Shown: positions 13,401-25,860, counted from the stretch's first letter. The stretch is DNA of 64,000 nt from Hyperoodon ampullatus (GCA_949752795.1 OX457068.1:63181582-63245581); one strand, 5' to 3'. Program-made: numbers and translations. Notes: generated from the letters alone by a model not told the origin.

Positions 13401-14919
13401 ATTTTTAAATTAATGATCTAACTACTCTATGATATCATCCAGTAGAATCTGGGAGTAGGTCAGGGCTGCCGGTTTATTTGGCAGGGCTCTCACGATGGGT
13501 GTCTTTTGCATCAGTCACCCAGGCTGCTTGCATTTGCTCCTGTACCATGCAGTTCTCTGGCTGGTCCGTAATCCACTGCAGGTCAGCACAATCTGCACAT
13601 GCCCCTAAGATGTTCATCACGATCCCTTTCTTGTGATGTCCTTTTTTCAAATGCACCCTGGGCACTGTGCCCAACACGGTCTTGCCAAGACCTGGTGCAC
13701 ACCCGGAGCTGTGTGATAATCACTGTGTAGCACGGCCTGGGCTGGAAATTATAACCCAGTTACCTGATGAAATAAACAGGAGTGGAAACAGTGATTGTGC
13801 CAGAGGAACGCAATGTCGTTGTCACCTGGTCCCCAGCTCTGGGCAACTTCGGGCCCCCAGCACTGGCTGTCTCATTTGGTAGAGCCAAAAAAAAAAAAAA
13901 AAGCCAGTCCATTTGCTCCAGACTGGGAAGCAATGAGAACGTCATCTGCCTCCCCGCCGCCTGCACACTGCATGCAGCCCACCTGCCCAAGCTGTTGCTC
14001 CTCCTCGTGGGCTCCCTTTCCTCCAACTACCAGCCCCTCAGTCTCCTTGGAGCACAACACAAAACTGGTTGCAGGCGTATTTATTATTAATCCACCAAAG
14101 AAGACTAAACACTCCTTAGAAGAAGGCTTGTCCGTAACGAACAGGTCCCAGCTGGGAGCAGGGGTGGTGGCTGGACCCAGCTCACTCCGGGCCCTTCTGA
14201 ATGCAAGGGCCCTCTCAGCTGTCAGTGAAGCCTGGTCTGAAACCCTGATGAGCTGTTGTGCCTGGGCTCTGACAGCCCTGGGGTGTGCACAGCCCCCAGG
14301 CCAGCTGGAACTCAGCTCCTGGCTTCAGAGGCCTGTCTCACTGCCAAGCTGGCAGGCTCTCGTGTTGCAATGTGGGCTGGGTACTGATTTAAGCCACGTG
14401 ATCAACTCAGTGCTTTTCAAGGTGGGAGGGTTTGTGGGTTGGCACCAGGACGGGGATAATTACTTGGCCAGCAGGCAGGAAATGACGTCATATTGGCAGT
14501 GAGAAGGCCATGTCTGCCCTAAACAGGTCTTGCCCGTGCCTCCCTACTGGCGAGAGCCCCTGGCTTATGCTCCTTCGAGCCCCAACACTGGGTCACCCCA
14601 AATCTACATCATCTTATCCTGCCTGTCTGCCTCCACGTCCCCACCCCTGATCTTTCAGTGACACCCCCATCCCACCTCCAGCTTCGGGTATGTGCCCTGA
14701 GCCTCCCTGGGGCCAGAAAGGCACGGGTAGCCCTGCATTCTCAGCCTGTGTGAGTCTGCAGTGTGCTTATCAACTGCATGTGGGTGCTGTGCCCCATGAA
14801 TGTCACACTAAAGGTGACCCAGCATCAAGGGATCACTGGGTGGAGGAAACATGGAGCCAGGTGAAAGGGCAGAGAGATGCTTAGCTAGCAGAGTACCAGA
14901 GGAAGCTAGTGCCTCAAGG
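13401..14919. other. Unique intronic sequence with a poly(A) run
   Basis: I see no repeat family or exon. An A-run lies at 13887-13902. A 235-codon open frame crosses it on the plus strand (13795-14502), but its product is low-complexity and unlike any protein I know. Confidence 0.5.
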
Positions 14920-15070
14920 GACCTTGGACAACATCCAGGTTTTCTGGTAAGATGAAGAGGCAGCCCAGAGGACAAGTAACTTGCCTAAGGGGCACAATTA
15001 CAGAGGGGCAAGTCTAGAAGCCAGCTCTCTGGGCCCCAGGAGAGCTCTTTCCACCCATCTCTGCTGCTGG
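14920..15070 (-). repeat. MIR-family SINE, reverse
   Basis: The stretch AACATCCAGG, then ACAAGTAACTTGCCTAAGG and a CCAGCTCTCTGGG box, resembles the same MIR-type element as at 13235. Diverged. Confidence 0.45.
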
Positions 15071-16144
15071 TCTTCATGAGTGGGTGTGTCTGCACACAAC
15101 CCATACACACACGAGCCCACGTCCTATCGATCTTCACCCAAGCCCCACTGAAGTGACCAAGTGCGCAAGCACAAGTGAAAGTGTTACCCTCAGAGAAACC
15201 TGAGCTTAGCTGGAGACACCAGATAGACACATATTAAGGAGTTAGAACCCAAAGAGGCAAATAGCGGTCCCTGAGATACGGTGTTTCTCAGCCATTTATC
15301 CATCTCAAAACTCCTGAGGGCTACAGCACACCCCCATCAGCCACAGTGGCTCGTTCTGGCTGTAGCTGATTCAGCCAGAATGTATCTGAACCTCAGGGAG
15401 CAGGTGGAAAAGTTCCTCCTCTCTGCCCATGAGATTCCTTACACATCCCCTAACTGCCTTTGGGATGGGGGCACTACACTGAGAATCACTGCACTACAGT
15501 GGAAGGCAAGACTTCAATTTCTCCAGAGTTTTCAGGGAGAGAAAAACCCAAGGCAAGGGCACAGGTGATGCTTTCCAGAGAGGCTGGGGCTTTAGACCCA
15601 ATGGGGTTTGGGTGGCATGGAGAAAACTGAAGGAGAGGGTGAAAGAGAACAGGTGGAGGGGAAGAGGCACGGGCCCTGATGTTTCCTCTGACCCTGGTAT
15701 ATATTTTAGTGGGTGATCCACAGTTTTCTCTCTAACTGACTTGAGACAGATGTCTGGGAGAAAGGAGAAGCCCCCATGGCAACAGGCAGGCAGGCAGGCC
15801 CTGGGGCTCTGGTGAGAGCAGTCCTATTCAGTCCTTTTTGGGGTGGCTAAGGTGGGCCTGAACCCCAGAAACTGCTTTCAGTAGTCTGGCTTCCACTCCA
15901 CAATCTGGGAGTAGGTGGGGAGAGGGTGTCTCATCGTGTCCCTCAGGCTTCAATCCCATTTCCCATGGATCCCTTGAAACTTCTTCATGGTTTATTAGTG
16001 CCGGAGAGAACAGCTTTCAGAGCGCTGCCTGCCAGACACTAGAGCCAACACAGTCTGAGCAAACAGGTTGAGAAAGGGGAGTTGCTGGCCTGAGATCAAG
16101 AAACAGAGGAGGAGACTACTCAGGGTCATGGATATTCACCCTGA

Positions 16145-16355
16145 CCTTCGTTGTAGGTGCAAAGCGGAGATAATAATAGACCTTACTTCCTCGGGGTGTT
16201 ATGAATTTTAAATAAGATACTATCTGTAAGGTATATGCACACGAAAACACAGTCTGAAGAAGGATTTTGTCCATAGCTAGTAGGTGGCATTGTTGGGACT
16301 TGAACCTAGGACTCTGTGACTTGAGATGGGAGCTCTGAACCATCATGCCCTCCAC
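16145..16355. repeat. Two MIR halves in opposite orientation
   Basis: The part 16150-16235 (GGAGATAATAATAGACC, then GTTATGAATTTTAAATAAGA) reads as MIR forward. The part 16265-16355 (AGTAGGTGGCATTGTTGGGA, then GAACCTAGGACTC) reads as MIR in reverse. Confidence 0.5.
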
Positions 16356-16359
16356 CCTC

Positions 16360-16485
16360 TTTGTGAATACCTTGTACTATGGCAATGTCTGTCCTCTCTT
16401 GGACTGTGAGCACCTTGAGGGAAAAGACCATGTTTTCACCCTGACCCAGAATCTAAGAGCAGCTCAGGGGGGCATCACCAATGGC
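16360..16485 (+). repeat. L2 3' fragment
   Basis: The motif GGACTGTGAGCACCTTGAGG followed by AAAAGACCATG is the L2 3'-end signature. Confidence 0.6.
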
Positions 16486-17176
16486 AGTGGCTAATGATGA
16501 GGCTTCAGTTCGAGGTCTGGGAGACTGTCCTTAGATCCTGGCCAAGGGCTTTCATCAGTGTGTAAATGTCAATGTCCCTCTGGGTTCTGGGTGTCAAAAG
16601 CATGAGCCATTCCAGACAGGATGAAATAAATCCTCCAGGAAGGGAATCAGGTGTCCATGTCAATGGAGGTGGGGGAATGCAAAGAAGCAGGTGGCGGGAG
16701 GGAAAATTTGCCACGCTTCTGGAACGATTCGACAGTCAAGACTGTGTTTCCAGGTATAATCAACACAGATATGCTGAAAAAGCAGCTGCCAACCTTCCCC
16801 AGGCCTCAGAAAGTGCCAGGACCCCTGACCCCCATTCTAAGAAGGAAATGAGCATAGAGGTGGCTGCAAATTCCCTGTTCAGGCTGCATATATATCTGAG
16901 CTGCTTAATTAGGAGGTGTGATGTCTGCCTGGATCATTTTTTTGTTGAGATGTGGTGGAGAGCCAGCCAAGATTGGGACACCCACACCTGCTGACTCACG
17001 TGGGGATGAGTCAGGAGAATTCATAGGTTTCTCCAGCAGCCTCTAAGTCCTGGGCAAGGACTGAGGACTTGGGGTGGAGACAGCATTTTCATCTTTTCTT
17101 CCAGGTGATTATGGTGTAGTATCACTGTTAAAAATAGTTAATGAGAATTTAGGGTGCATTAAAAGAAGCAGGACAT

Positions 17177-17621
17177 AAACCAAATGTCCATTAACCAATG
17201 AATGGATAAATAAAATGTAGTATAAATATAAAAAGGAATATTATTAGGCCATAAAAAGAAATGAATTACTGATATATGCTATAACATGAATAAACCTTGA
17301 AAACATGCTGTATGAAAGAAACAAGTCACAAAAGGCCCCATATTATATGATTCTGTGTATATGAAATGTCTAGAATAGACAAAACTATAAAGATAGAAAG
17401 TAAATTAATGGTTGCCTAGAGCTAGGGAGTATTGGGAGGGGTGTGTTGTGAGTGACTGCTAAACGGTATAGGACTTCTTTTGGAATGATAAAAATGTTCT
17501 AAATTTGATTGTGGTGATGGTTGCACAACTTCACAAATATACAAAAAACCATTGAATGTACACTTTAAGGGTGAATTTTATGGTATGTGAAGTATATCCC
17601 AATAAACAAAAAAAGTAGAAA
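17177..17621 (+). mobile_element. 5'-truncated old L1 with target-site duplication
   Basis: The segment contains L1 3' sequence (CCAATGAATGGATAAATAAA, then ATTATTAGGCCATAAAAAGA, then the TGATTGTGGTGATGG box) and ends in an A-rich tail. The 16-bp direct repeat AAAAGAAGCAGGACAT flanks it at 17161-17176 and 17622-17637. The insertion lies next to another L1 that seems to have used the same target site. Confidence 0.85.
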
Positions 17622-17680
17622 AAAAGAAGCAGGACATCAAGGGACATTGAATAGCCAAAACAATCTTTAAAAAGAATAAC

Positions 17681-17887
17681 AGGGTTTCCCCTGGAGATCC
17701 AGGGGTTAAGACTTCGCCTTCCAATGCAGGGGGTGCAAGTTTGATCCCTGGTCAGGGAGCTAAGATCCCACATGCCTCAGGGCCAAAAAACCAAAACATA
17801 AAACAGAAGCAATATTGTAACAAATTCAATAAAGCCTTTAAAAATGGTCCACATCAAAAAATCTAAAAAATGAACTAAAATAATAAA
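17681..17887 (+). repeat. CHR/Bov-tA-related SINE, older copy
   Basis: The head GGTTTCCCCTGGAGATCCAG, then AAGACTTCGCCTTCCAATGC and GATCCCTGGTCAGGGAGC, is a tRNA-derived cetartiodactyl SINE, followed by an A-rich tail. Flanks AAAAAGAATAACAG and AAAAAGAAGAACAA look like a diverged target-site duplication. Ends approximate. Confidence 0.7.
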
Positions 17888-18125
17888 ATAAAAAGAAGAA
17901 CAAATTTGGAGGTCTCACACATCCTGATTTCAAAACTCCTACAAAATTACAGTAATAAAAATGGTGTGGTACTAGCATAAGGACAGACATTTAGACCAAT
18001 GGAATATAACAGAGAGCCCAGAAATAAACCTTCATATATATGGCCAAATGATTTTCAACAAGGGTGCTAAGACCATTCAACAGGGAATTGTCTTAGCACA
18101 GTCTTTTCCACAAATGGTGCTGAGA

Positions 18126-18430
18126 GGGCTTCCCTGGTGGCGCAGTGGTTGAGAGTCTGCCTGCCAACGCAGGGGACACGGGTTCGAGCCCTGGTCTGGG
18201 AGGATCCCACATGCCGCGGAGCGACTAGGCCCGTGTGCACAACTACTGAGCCTGCGCGTCTGGAGCTTGTGCTCCGCAACAAGAGAGGCCACGACAGTGA
18301 GAGGCCCGCGCACCACGATGAAGAGTGGCCCCCGCTTGCCGCAACTAGAGAAAGCCCTCACACAGAAACGAAGACCCAACACAGCCATAAATAAATAAAT
18401 AAATAAATAAATTTAAAAACAAAACAAAAA
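18126..18430 (+). repeat. CHR SINE with 16-bp target-site duplication
   Basis: The element starts GGGCTTCCCTGGTGGCGCAG, has a tRNA-like B-box (GGTTCGAGCC at about 18181) and ends in a TAAA-repeat A-rich tail. ACAAATGGTGCTGAGA occurs exactly at 18110-18125 and 18431-18446. The insertion splits an old L1 and is antisense to LOXHD1. Confidence 0.95.
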
Positions 18431-19537
18431 ACAAATGGTGCTGAGAAAACTGAATATCCACATACAAAAGAATGAAGTTGGACCCTTACCTTTCACCATA
18501 TACAAAATTTAATTCAAAATAGATCAACAACCAAAATGTAAGAGCTAAATCTATAGCACTCTTAGAAGAAAACATGGGACAAAAGCTTCATGACATAGGA
18601 TTTGGCAGTGACTTCGGATATGACACCAGAAGCATAAGCAACAAAAGAAAAACTAGGTAAATTAGACTTCATAAAAATTAAAAACTTTTATGCACCAGCA
18701 GACACAAACAGTACAAAAGGCAGCCCATGGAATGGGAGAAAATATTTGTAAATTGTGTCTGATAAAGGGTTTATACCCAGAAATATATTCTGGATAGACT
18801 CTTACAACTCCACAAGAAAACAAACAACCTGATTAAAAAATGGGCAAAGGACTTGAATGGACATTTCTCCAAAAAGATACACAAATGACCAATAAGCACA
18901 TGAAGAGATGCGCAACATTACTTATCCCCAGGAAATGCAAATCGGAACCACAGTTGAGATACCACCTCACAACCATTAAGATGGTTATTATCAAATATAA
19001 ACAAATTAAAACCCCAGAAAATAACAAGTATTGATGAGTGTGTGGAAAAATTGGAATTGCTGGTAGGAATGCAAAATGGTGCAGCTGCTGCGGAAAGGAG
19101 CGTGGCAGTTCCTCAAAAAGTTAAACATAGAATTACCATATGATCCAGTAATTCCACTTCTGGGTATAGATCCAAAAGAACTGAAGGCAGGAACTCGAAC
19201 AGATAGTCGTACACCAATGTTTACAGCAACATTATTCACAATAGTCGAAAGGTGGAAACAACACAAAGGTCCATTGACAGACAAATGGATAAATAAAATG
19301 CAGTCTCATACAATGGAATATTATTCAGCCTTACAAAGAAAGGAAATTCTGATACATGCTACAATGTGGATGAACCTTGAAGATACTATGCTAAGTGAAA
19401 TAAGCAGTCACAAAAGGACAATATTCTATGATTCCACTTATATGAGGTTCCTAAGTAGTCATTTTCAAAGAGACAGGAAGAAGAATAGAGGTTACCAGCG
19501 GTGGGGGGAGGGGGAGGAGAATATGGAGTTATTCTTT

Positions 19538-19754
19538 TTTTTTTTTTTTTTTTTTTTTTTTTGCGGTATGCGGGCCTCTCACTGTTGCGGCCTCTCCCGT
19601 TGTGGAGCACAGGCTCCGGACGCGCAGGCCCAGCGGCCATGGCTCACGGGCCCAGCCGCTCCACGGCATATGGGATCCTCCCAGACCGGGGCATGAACCC
19701 GTATCCCCTGCATCGGCAGGCAGACCCTCAACCACTGCGCCACCAGGGAGGCCC
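19538..19754 (-). repeat. CHR SINE, reverse, with 13-bp target-site duplication
   Basis: A T-run (to about 19562) is followed by the reverse complement of a CHR SINE, ending CCACCAGGGAGGCCC. GGAGTTATTCTTT occurs exactly at 19525-19537 and 19755-19767. It is in the same orientation as LOXHD1 and splits the old L1. Confidence 0.93.
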
Positions 19755-19892
19755 GGAGTTATTCTTTAATAGGTACAAATTTCAGTTGGGAATGATGAAA
19801 GAATTCTGGAGATGGATTGTGGTGATGGTTTCACAACAATGTGAATGTACTTAGTGCCATTGAATGGTGCATTTGAAAATAGTTAAGATGGT

Positions 19893-19992
19893 AAATATTA
19901 TGTATATTTTTCCACAATAATTTTTTAAAAGAAGCAGGCAATAAATATTATGTATATTTTTCCACAATAATTTTTAAAGAGAAGCAGGCAAT
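19893..19992. repeat. 50-bp tandem duplication (two copies)
   Basis: A unit starting AAATATTATGTATATTTTTC and ending GAAGCAGGCAAT occurs at 19893-19942 and again at 19943-19992 with about two differences. It spans the 3' end of the old L1 and the genomic flank. Confidence 0.9.
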
Positions 19993-21412
19993 GGAGTCAG
20001 GGAGGCCCTCTGCACGCTGTTCTGATGAGGCCCCATCTGAAACACAGGATCCTAGCTTGGGAGGCACGTTCTTGAGGGGCAATGATAAACCAGGGCTGCT
20101 CAGGAGCCAGGCTGGGGATGAGTCACAAGAGGGGAGGCTGAGGAACCTGGGGGTGCAATCCTGAGAGGAGAGAGCCCTGTCTTCCTACAGCCAAAGGGCT
20201 GACGTGAAAACCTCCTGTGCCGGGTGAGGGGGTTCTGAATCAGACTAGCAAACATCTCAGGGGGACTCATGGGGGTTTAATTTCAGGCTGACCCTTCTGA
20301 CAACAAGTGCCGCTCAGCAGTGGGATGGGTTGCACTGGGAGGTTGGGCAGCATCCCCCACTCAAGAAAGGCTAGATTTAAACCGAAGCTGGAGAAGCTGG
20401 AGGGTGATATTCTTGTCCAGGGCAGCAGTTCCAGTGCACCTCGGCTTAGCTTCTGCACCAGGGAGGGCAAGCTCCTCTCAGGCACTTGTGTCTTTAAGCA
20501 TGATATGTGAGATCCCCTGTAGAGAAACCATCTAGAAAACTAATCAAGGCCCAGTCCCCTCCACTCCACTATTGTCTGATGATCACCTTGGTCTGGTCAA
20601 AGGGTCGGTCGGTCAGCCTGGAACACCTACCTTCCCTGAGGAGCTGGAATGAAAGAAGTTTCCAGCTGATTATTAGCCAGAACTTTGGGAGATGGCCCTT
20701 GGGGGTGGGGAGGAGGGAACAAGGGGAGGAGGGCATGGAATACACACTGGAAATGCCCCCTTTCCTCTCTCCTCCTTCTATTGTGGCCCACATCCCACAT
20801 TTTGAAATATTTTTACCTGTCAAACTACGAATAAAGAAATAAATATTTTCCCCATTTTGATGACCAAAGACCTCCGAACACCAAGTTAGTATAATTCCAG
20901 GTGAAAAGAAAAGAAACTTAACCTTTTGTTTCCAATGCAGTCCCTGAATATTTGAAGATCATGTTTTTCATTCCCTCTCCCAGAGTCTAGCCTGGAAATA
21001 CTAAAAACCCAATGCCCCCCAGCCCATAAAGGAGCAGGGAGCCCAGTTAGGCAGCCTGATTCAGAGACTTTAAGAAAACACTACCCTGGACAGTTCTTGT
21101 GGAAAGTTGGGGAACCACTGAGTTACATTCATTCTTTCTCAAAGGTGATTTTCAGAAGCTCTTCTCCTAACAGTGGAGCAATGGATTTTCATGTGACCAA
21201 AGCAGAAGGTTGGATAAGGAGCTAAAAGGAGGGAAAAGGCCAAGAAAGGGGAAACTAAGAGAACAAAAGAGAAAGATGGCAAGCTTGACAATTTGCTAAG
21301 GATTGATCCTGATAAAGAGATTGGATCAAGGATTAAAGTGCTTAAGGTCTATAGGAGAATTGGTGAAATTCACCCCAATAGATAGGACAGGCACAGGGGA
21401 CATGGGCAGGCA

Positions 21413-21415
<3 letters not shown>

Positions 21416-21464
<49 letters not shown>

Positions 21465-21473
21465 ACACACACA
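21416..21473. repeat. (CA)n microsatellite
   Basis: A CA dinucleotide tract with one interruption (CATA at about 21459) immediately precedes an L1 fragment. Confidence 0.95.
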
Positions 21474-22378
21474 CCACAAATGGCCAATAAACATATGAAG
21501 ATGTTCAACCTCACCAGTAATCAAAGAGAGAACATTGAAAAGCTCCTTTTCCAGAATGGCCATCACCAAAAAACCTACAAACAATAAATGCTGGAGAGGG
21601 TGTGGAGGAAAGTGAACCCTCCTACACTATAGGTGGGAGTGTAAACTGGTACAGCCACTATGGAGAACAGTATGGAAGTTCCTTTAAAAACTAAAAATAC
21701 AGTTACCATATGATCCAGTAATCCCACTCCTGGGAATATAACTGGAGAAAACCATAATTCAAAAAGATACATGCACCTCAGTGTTCATTGCAGCACTATT
21801 TACAATAGCCAGGACATGGAAGCAGCCTAAATGTACATCAACAGAGGAATGGATAAAGAAGATGTGGTACATATATACAATGGAATATTACTCAGCCATA
21901 AAAAAGAATGAAAGAATGCCATTTGCAACAACATGGATGGACCTAGAGATTGTCATACTGAGTGAAGTAAGTCAGACAGAGAAAGACAAATGTCATATGA
22001 CATTGCTTATATGTGGAATCTAAAAAAAGGGTACAAATGAACTTGTCTACAAAACAGAAATAGAGTCACAGATGTAGAAAACAAACTTACAGTTACCAGA
22101 GGGCAAGTGGGGGGAGGGATAAATTGGGAGATTAAGATTGACATATACACACTACTATATATAAAATAGATAATAGACATAAAATAGATAATAAAGACCT
22201 ACTGTATAGCACAGGGAACTCTACTCAATACTCTGTAATGGCCTATATGGGAAAAGAATCTAAAGAAGAGTGGATATATGTATACATATAACTGATTCAC
22301 TTTGCTGTACACCTGAAAGTAACACAACACTGTAACTCAACAATACTCCAATAAAAAATTAATTTAAAAAAATAATAA
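21474..22378 (+). repeat. 5'-truncated L1, ORF2 C-terminus and 3' UTR
   Basis: The stretch GGCCAATAAACATATGAAGA, then AATAAATGCTGGAGAGGGTG, then ATATATACAATGGAATATTA and CACTTTGCTGTACACCTGAA follows L1 3' sequence and ends in an A-rich tail. No long open frame remains apart from pieces of the C-terminal domain. Confidence 0.85.
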
Positions 22379-22399
22379 AAGCCCCTGTTCCCATCCAGT

Positions 22400-22990
22400 T
22401 GGGAAATTAAAGAATACTACCAGCTGTTGGCAAGGCCGAGTGGAGTGGGTGCTCTTGCACAGCTGGTGGGACTGTGCACTGATGGGTTCTTTCTAGCACA
22501 CTTTGGGAATACCCATTAAAAGCCTTAACCCTGTGTATTCTATCTGACCTAGAAATTCCACTTAGGAATTTATCTTAAGGAAAGAATCATTTGTCTGTGC
22601 AAAGATTTAGGTGTATTGTTCATAATAGTATTATTTATAATAACAAAAAATTTAGAGGGGGAGCACAGTATAAATGTCCAACTATAAAGGATTCAATGAA
22701 TAAATGATGATATCTCCCTACACCAGAATGCTACAGAGCCATTACAAGTAGGGGTGTTGAGTGACATTTAATGGCTTAGAAATATACATGCTCTAAAACA
22801 GGAGATGTTGTAACAGCCCATCCTTTCAAACTATATATTCATAGAAAAGACTAGAAATAAGTGAGCAAAAATTTCACCAGTGATGTTTCTCCAGGTGATG
22901 GGATTATAGGTATTCTTCTTATATAATTGTGTTTCCATATTTTCTAAATTTTCTGCAATGATCAAATTTGGCTTTTGTAGTAAAAGATGG
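22400..22990 (+). repeat. Old L1M 3' fragment
   Basis: The order GGTGGGACTGTGCACTGATG, then ATTCTATCTGACCTAGAAAT, then AATGCTACAGAGCCATTAC and TTTTCTGCAATGATCAAAT follows ancient L1 3' ends. Confidence 0.6.
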
Positions 22991-23999
22991 ATAACATATC
23001 TTTAAAAAAAGAATCAGTGAAGTTGCAGGTTATTGTGATGGGGACAACAGAGGAATGGGGCAAGTGTTCAAGGTCTGCTGGGAGGTGGGAGATAAGAGGT
23101 AGACAGAGAAATGGAGAACTGAAGTCCATTGGAAGAGAGGATATGCTTATGTGCTCAGCTGGGGTGTAAGAGCCAGTGGCACTTGGAGACCACTGGGTAC
23201 ATGCTGGGAGGTGAAATGTATTCTACTGGGTGACTGTGGGAAAGTCACTTCTCTTCTCCTGGCCGCCAAGTTCCTTTCCCCTCCGAGGGCCCATGACTCT
23301 GTGCAAGCAGGCTATTATGATGATGGTACCCACATGTGATGTCCCCTTATTTGAAAAGACAAATATGTTCAATAATGGGGTAAGGTGATGTCAGGACTTT
23401 AGGTGACAAAGGAGTGATAAAATAGGACATGAGATACAACGTGTATTTTTACATGCTTTGATCCCCCGCCTCCCATTTTTCCTGTAGAGCTAAAAATGAC
23501 TGAATTTAAGGATTTGGGCCAGAAATGTACTTGAAATAAGTTGTTTTACTCCTCATAAAATCAGGAGGAGTTGGGGGCAGCACAATGGAACTCTGGAAGC
23601 TGTAGATTGCGATTCACATACACCATGCCCCCCTGGCTGAAACTCACCTTCCTTGGTCATCAGAAAAAAAGCTAGGGAACAGGAAGACAGAGAAAACCGC
23701 CTTTGAACTCAGAGGGAATGCTCCGTAGATACATACTCATCAACAAGAGCTGTTGAAAACATAGGGTACACTCAGGGCTGTGCCCATTCCTCCATCATGG
23801 CTCCAGGACCTCCTGCATCTCCCACTTCCATGAGCCCCCAGAACTTGCTCTTGGGAGGGACCCAAGGAAAAGCTGGAGCTTCCCCTGGGCCCTAGCCAAC
23901 AGGAAGAGGTGGCAAGGGGTGATGGGGCTGCCCAGAACAAGGCAGAGGCCTGGGTGAGCCCTGTGCAGGCAGGGAGGGATGGTGGGCAAGCCAGCCTGG
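22991..23999. other. Intron 4, part next to exon 4
   Basis: I recognise no repeat or exon in this stretch. Confidence 0.5.
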
Positions 24000-24007
24000 G
24001 CACTGAC

Positions 24008-24192
24008 CTCTGGGCACGTCCATGGGGTTGAAGCTGGCCAACAGGTCGCGACACCACTGGCGGTCACCCTCCACCTTGCTCAGCCAGTTGTTGCAGTTGA
24101 AGTAGTAACGGAGGTGAGGCCGCTTCATGTCGGTCACAATTACACGGTCCAGGTACCAGCTGGCGTTCAAGCCTGTGTTGTCATGCTCGATC
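24008..24192 (-). CDS. LOXHD1: LOXHD1 coding exon 4 (PLAT repeat 1, end)
   Basis: The exon is 185 bases. It completes Arg109, encodes residues 110-170, and gives the first base of Gly171. It holds the rest of the first PLAT repeat: [17 protein letters not shown], then [19 protein letters not shown], then [22 protein letters not shown]. The HDNTG, SW-LD and F-CN-WL motifs are typical of LOXHD1 repeats. The acceptor is TTCTGCACCAG before 24192 and the donor is AGAG|GTCAGT at 24008/24007. Phases agree with exons 3 and 5. Small changes from the remembered human protein (F to Y, H to R, M to V) are conservative. Confidence 0.96.
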
Positions 24193-24555
24193 CTGGTGCA
24201 GAAAGACACCCGCACCATCACTTGCAGAACAGAAACGACGCCCCTTCCATACTGAAATACCCCAATGTTTGTTCCAAAGAGAAGTTTAATCATTTTGATG
24301 TTGTTGTTACTTTACCTCTCCAACCTCAGTTTCCTTATCTACAAAGCGGGGACTCCTTGCAAGGTGGATGAGCTTATGAATGAATGTTGCATCGTTACAT
24401 TGCCCACAAAGAAATATTGCCTTCCATGGAAAATCCAGGATTGCTAAGGCTTGCAGTGGGACCATCTTGAGCCTCCCCTCTCTCCCTGACTCCCAGACCC
24501 ACCCCCCACCCCAGATACTCAGTCCCACCACCCAGAGGATCCCCCATGGCCACAT

Positions 24556-24880
24556 AGACTGGTGTTGCCCCATAGAAATATCACATGAGCTTCATGTGTG
24601 AGCCAGATAGGTAATTTTAGATTTTCTAGTAGCCACATTGAAAAAGAAAGACACTGGTGAAACTAATTTTAATAATATATTTTGTTTAATCCATTTATCA
24701 TTTCAGTGGGTAACCTTGTAAACATTTATTAATGAGCTATCTTACATCTTTTACTTCATACTAGTTTTTCAAAGACCTGGTGTGTTTTTGCACACACAGT
24801 GCATCTGGTTTGGGCTAGCCACATTAGAGTGATCAATAGCCCCATGGGGTCAGGGGCTACTGTGCTGGGCAGCAGAGATC
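24556..24880 (+). repeat. hAT-type DNA transposon relic
   Basis: The motifs CATAGAAATATCACATGAGC, then GATTTTCTAGTAGCCACATT, then AATTTTAATAATATATTTTG and GCTAGCCACATTAGAGTGAT match a common mammalian hAT family with a CAGCGCTGTCCAATAGAA-type end. Family not named. Confidence 0.55.
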
Positions 24881-25629
24881 CAGACTTTTCAAAATCTGGC
24901 CCCCATTATCTTCTGCCACTTCCTATAGTCCTCTTCATCCTTGGCAGTCCAGTTTTCTCTTTGAGGCCCAGTTTCTGCCCCAGAACTTGACCCTTGGATG
25001 ACCTCACTTTGCACCAAGCATCCCATCACAGTGAGGCCTTACAACTTGCAGGTCCTAACAGGACAACCACAGTCCAAGACAACACACAGATGGATGACAC
25101 ACATGATATACACAAGGATGCATGCCTCTGCCTGGCATGGAGCCTGGCACATAGCGGACCTCAGCTTAGTGGCTGCATTTCCCACACACTGACACCTTCT
25201 TCCCGACCCTCCTGCATAAGAGCCCCTTCCGTGTTCATAACTCCCTTTCCCCACACAACCGGTTCCAGGGCCCTCATAAGTCCCTTATTTTCCCAGTAAA
25301 GAGAGTTCATGGCCCTATATTTTCTAGTGGGAGGAAAAAAAAAAACAAGGGCTGAATGGAGGCAGCATTTGCCTTCTGTCCAGGCCCTCTAGTCTGGGTA
25401 CAGTCAGACCATAAGTGATCTTGACATGCTGACAAATGGGCATGACTTGATTGGGGGTGGTAGTAGGTGGAGGGGGGCAAAAAGGGGCAATTGAAGGCTG
25501 TTCCTCAGCAACCAGGCTGGCAGAGCTATCCCTCCCCACACATTCACAAAAACTCCACCAGAGAGAGCAAGATTAGGGGAGATCTCTGTCAAAAAGCATC
25601 CTGCAATGTGACCTGGCATCTCTAACACT

Positions 25630-25860
25630 CACTGGGCGCTTATTGTATGCCAGTTAATATTCTAAACACTGACTCATTGAGTTCTTACTAACTCTAATGG
25701 TGCCCTAGGAGCTGGGCACCATTATTACAGACAAGGAAACTGAGGCTTGGAGAGGAAACCTTCCCAAAGTCCCACAACTGGTAAATGGCAGGGCAGGAAT
25801 TTGAACGAAGGCAATCTGGACTGAGTCTACTAACCACTTTGCTAGGGTTTTTCAAAGCAT
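25630..25860 (-). repeat. MIR SINE, reverse
   Basis: The stretch CGCTTATTGTATGCCAGTTA, then ACAAGGAAACTGAGGCTTGG, then GCAGGAATTTGAAC is the reverse complement of MIR over nearly its full length. Confidence 0.85.

Larger units (their letters stand above)
17638..19926 (+). mobile_element. Old L1 (second half of ORF2 and 3' end), split by SINEs
   Basis: The coding-like order follows L1 ORF2 (AATAGCCAAAACAATC, then AATGGTGTGGTACTAGCATA, then AATGGGCAAAGGACTTGAA, then CCATATGATCCAGTAATTCC) with many stops. It is split by CHR SINEs near 17681 and at 18126 and 19538. The sequence beyond the 3' end repeats GAAGCAGG, as does the left flank, so this L1 and the one at 17177 probably share a target site. 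Confidence 0.8.

Noticed and set aside
13795..14502. Open frame of 235 codons on the plus strand
   Set aside because: It crosses a poly(A) run coding Lys repeats, has no recognisable domain and lies within an intron of LOXHD1 on the opposite strand. Chance is the better explanation.
21416..21473. Regular short repeat that might be taken for an array
   Set aside because: It is a plain CA microsatellite; no spacer-repeat pattern of the CRISPR kind exists in the window.
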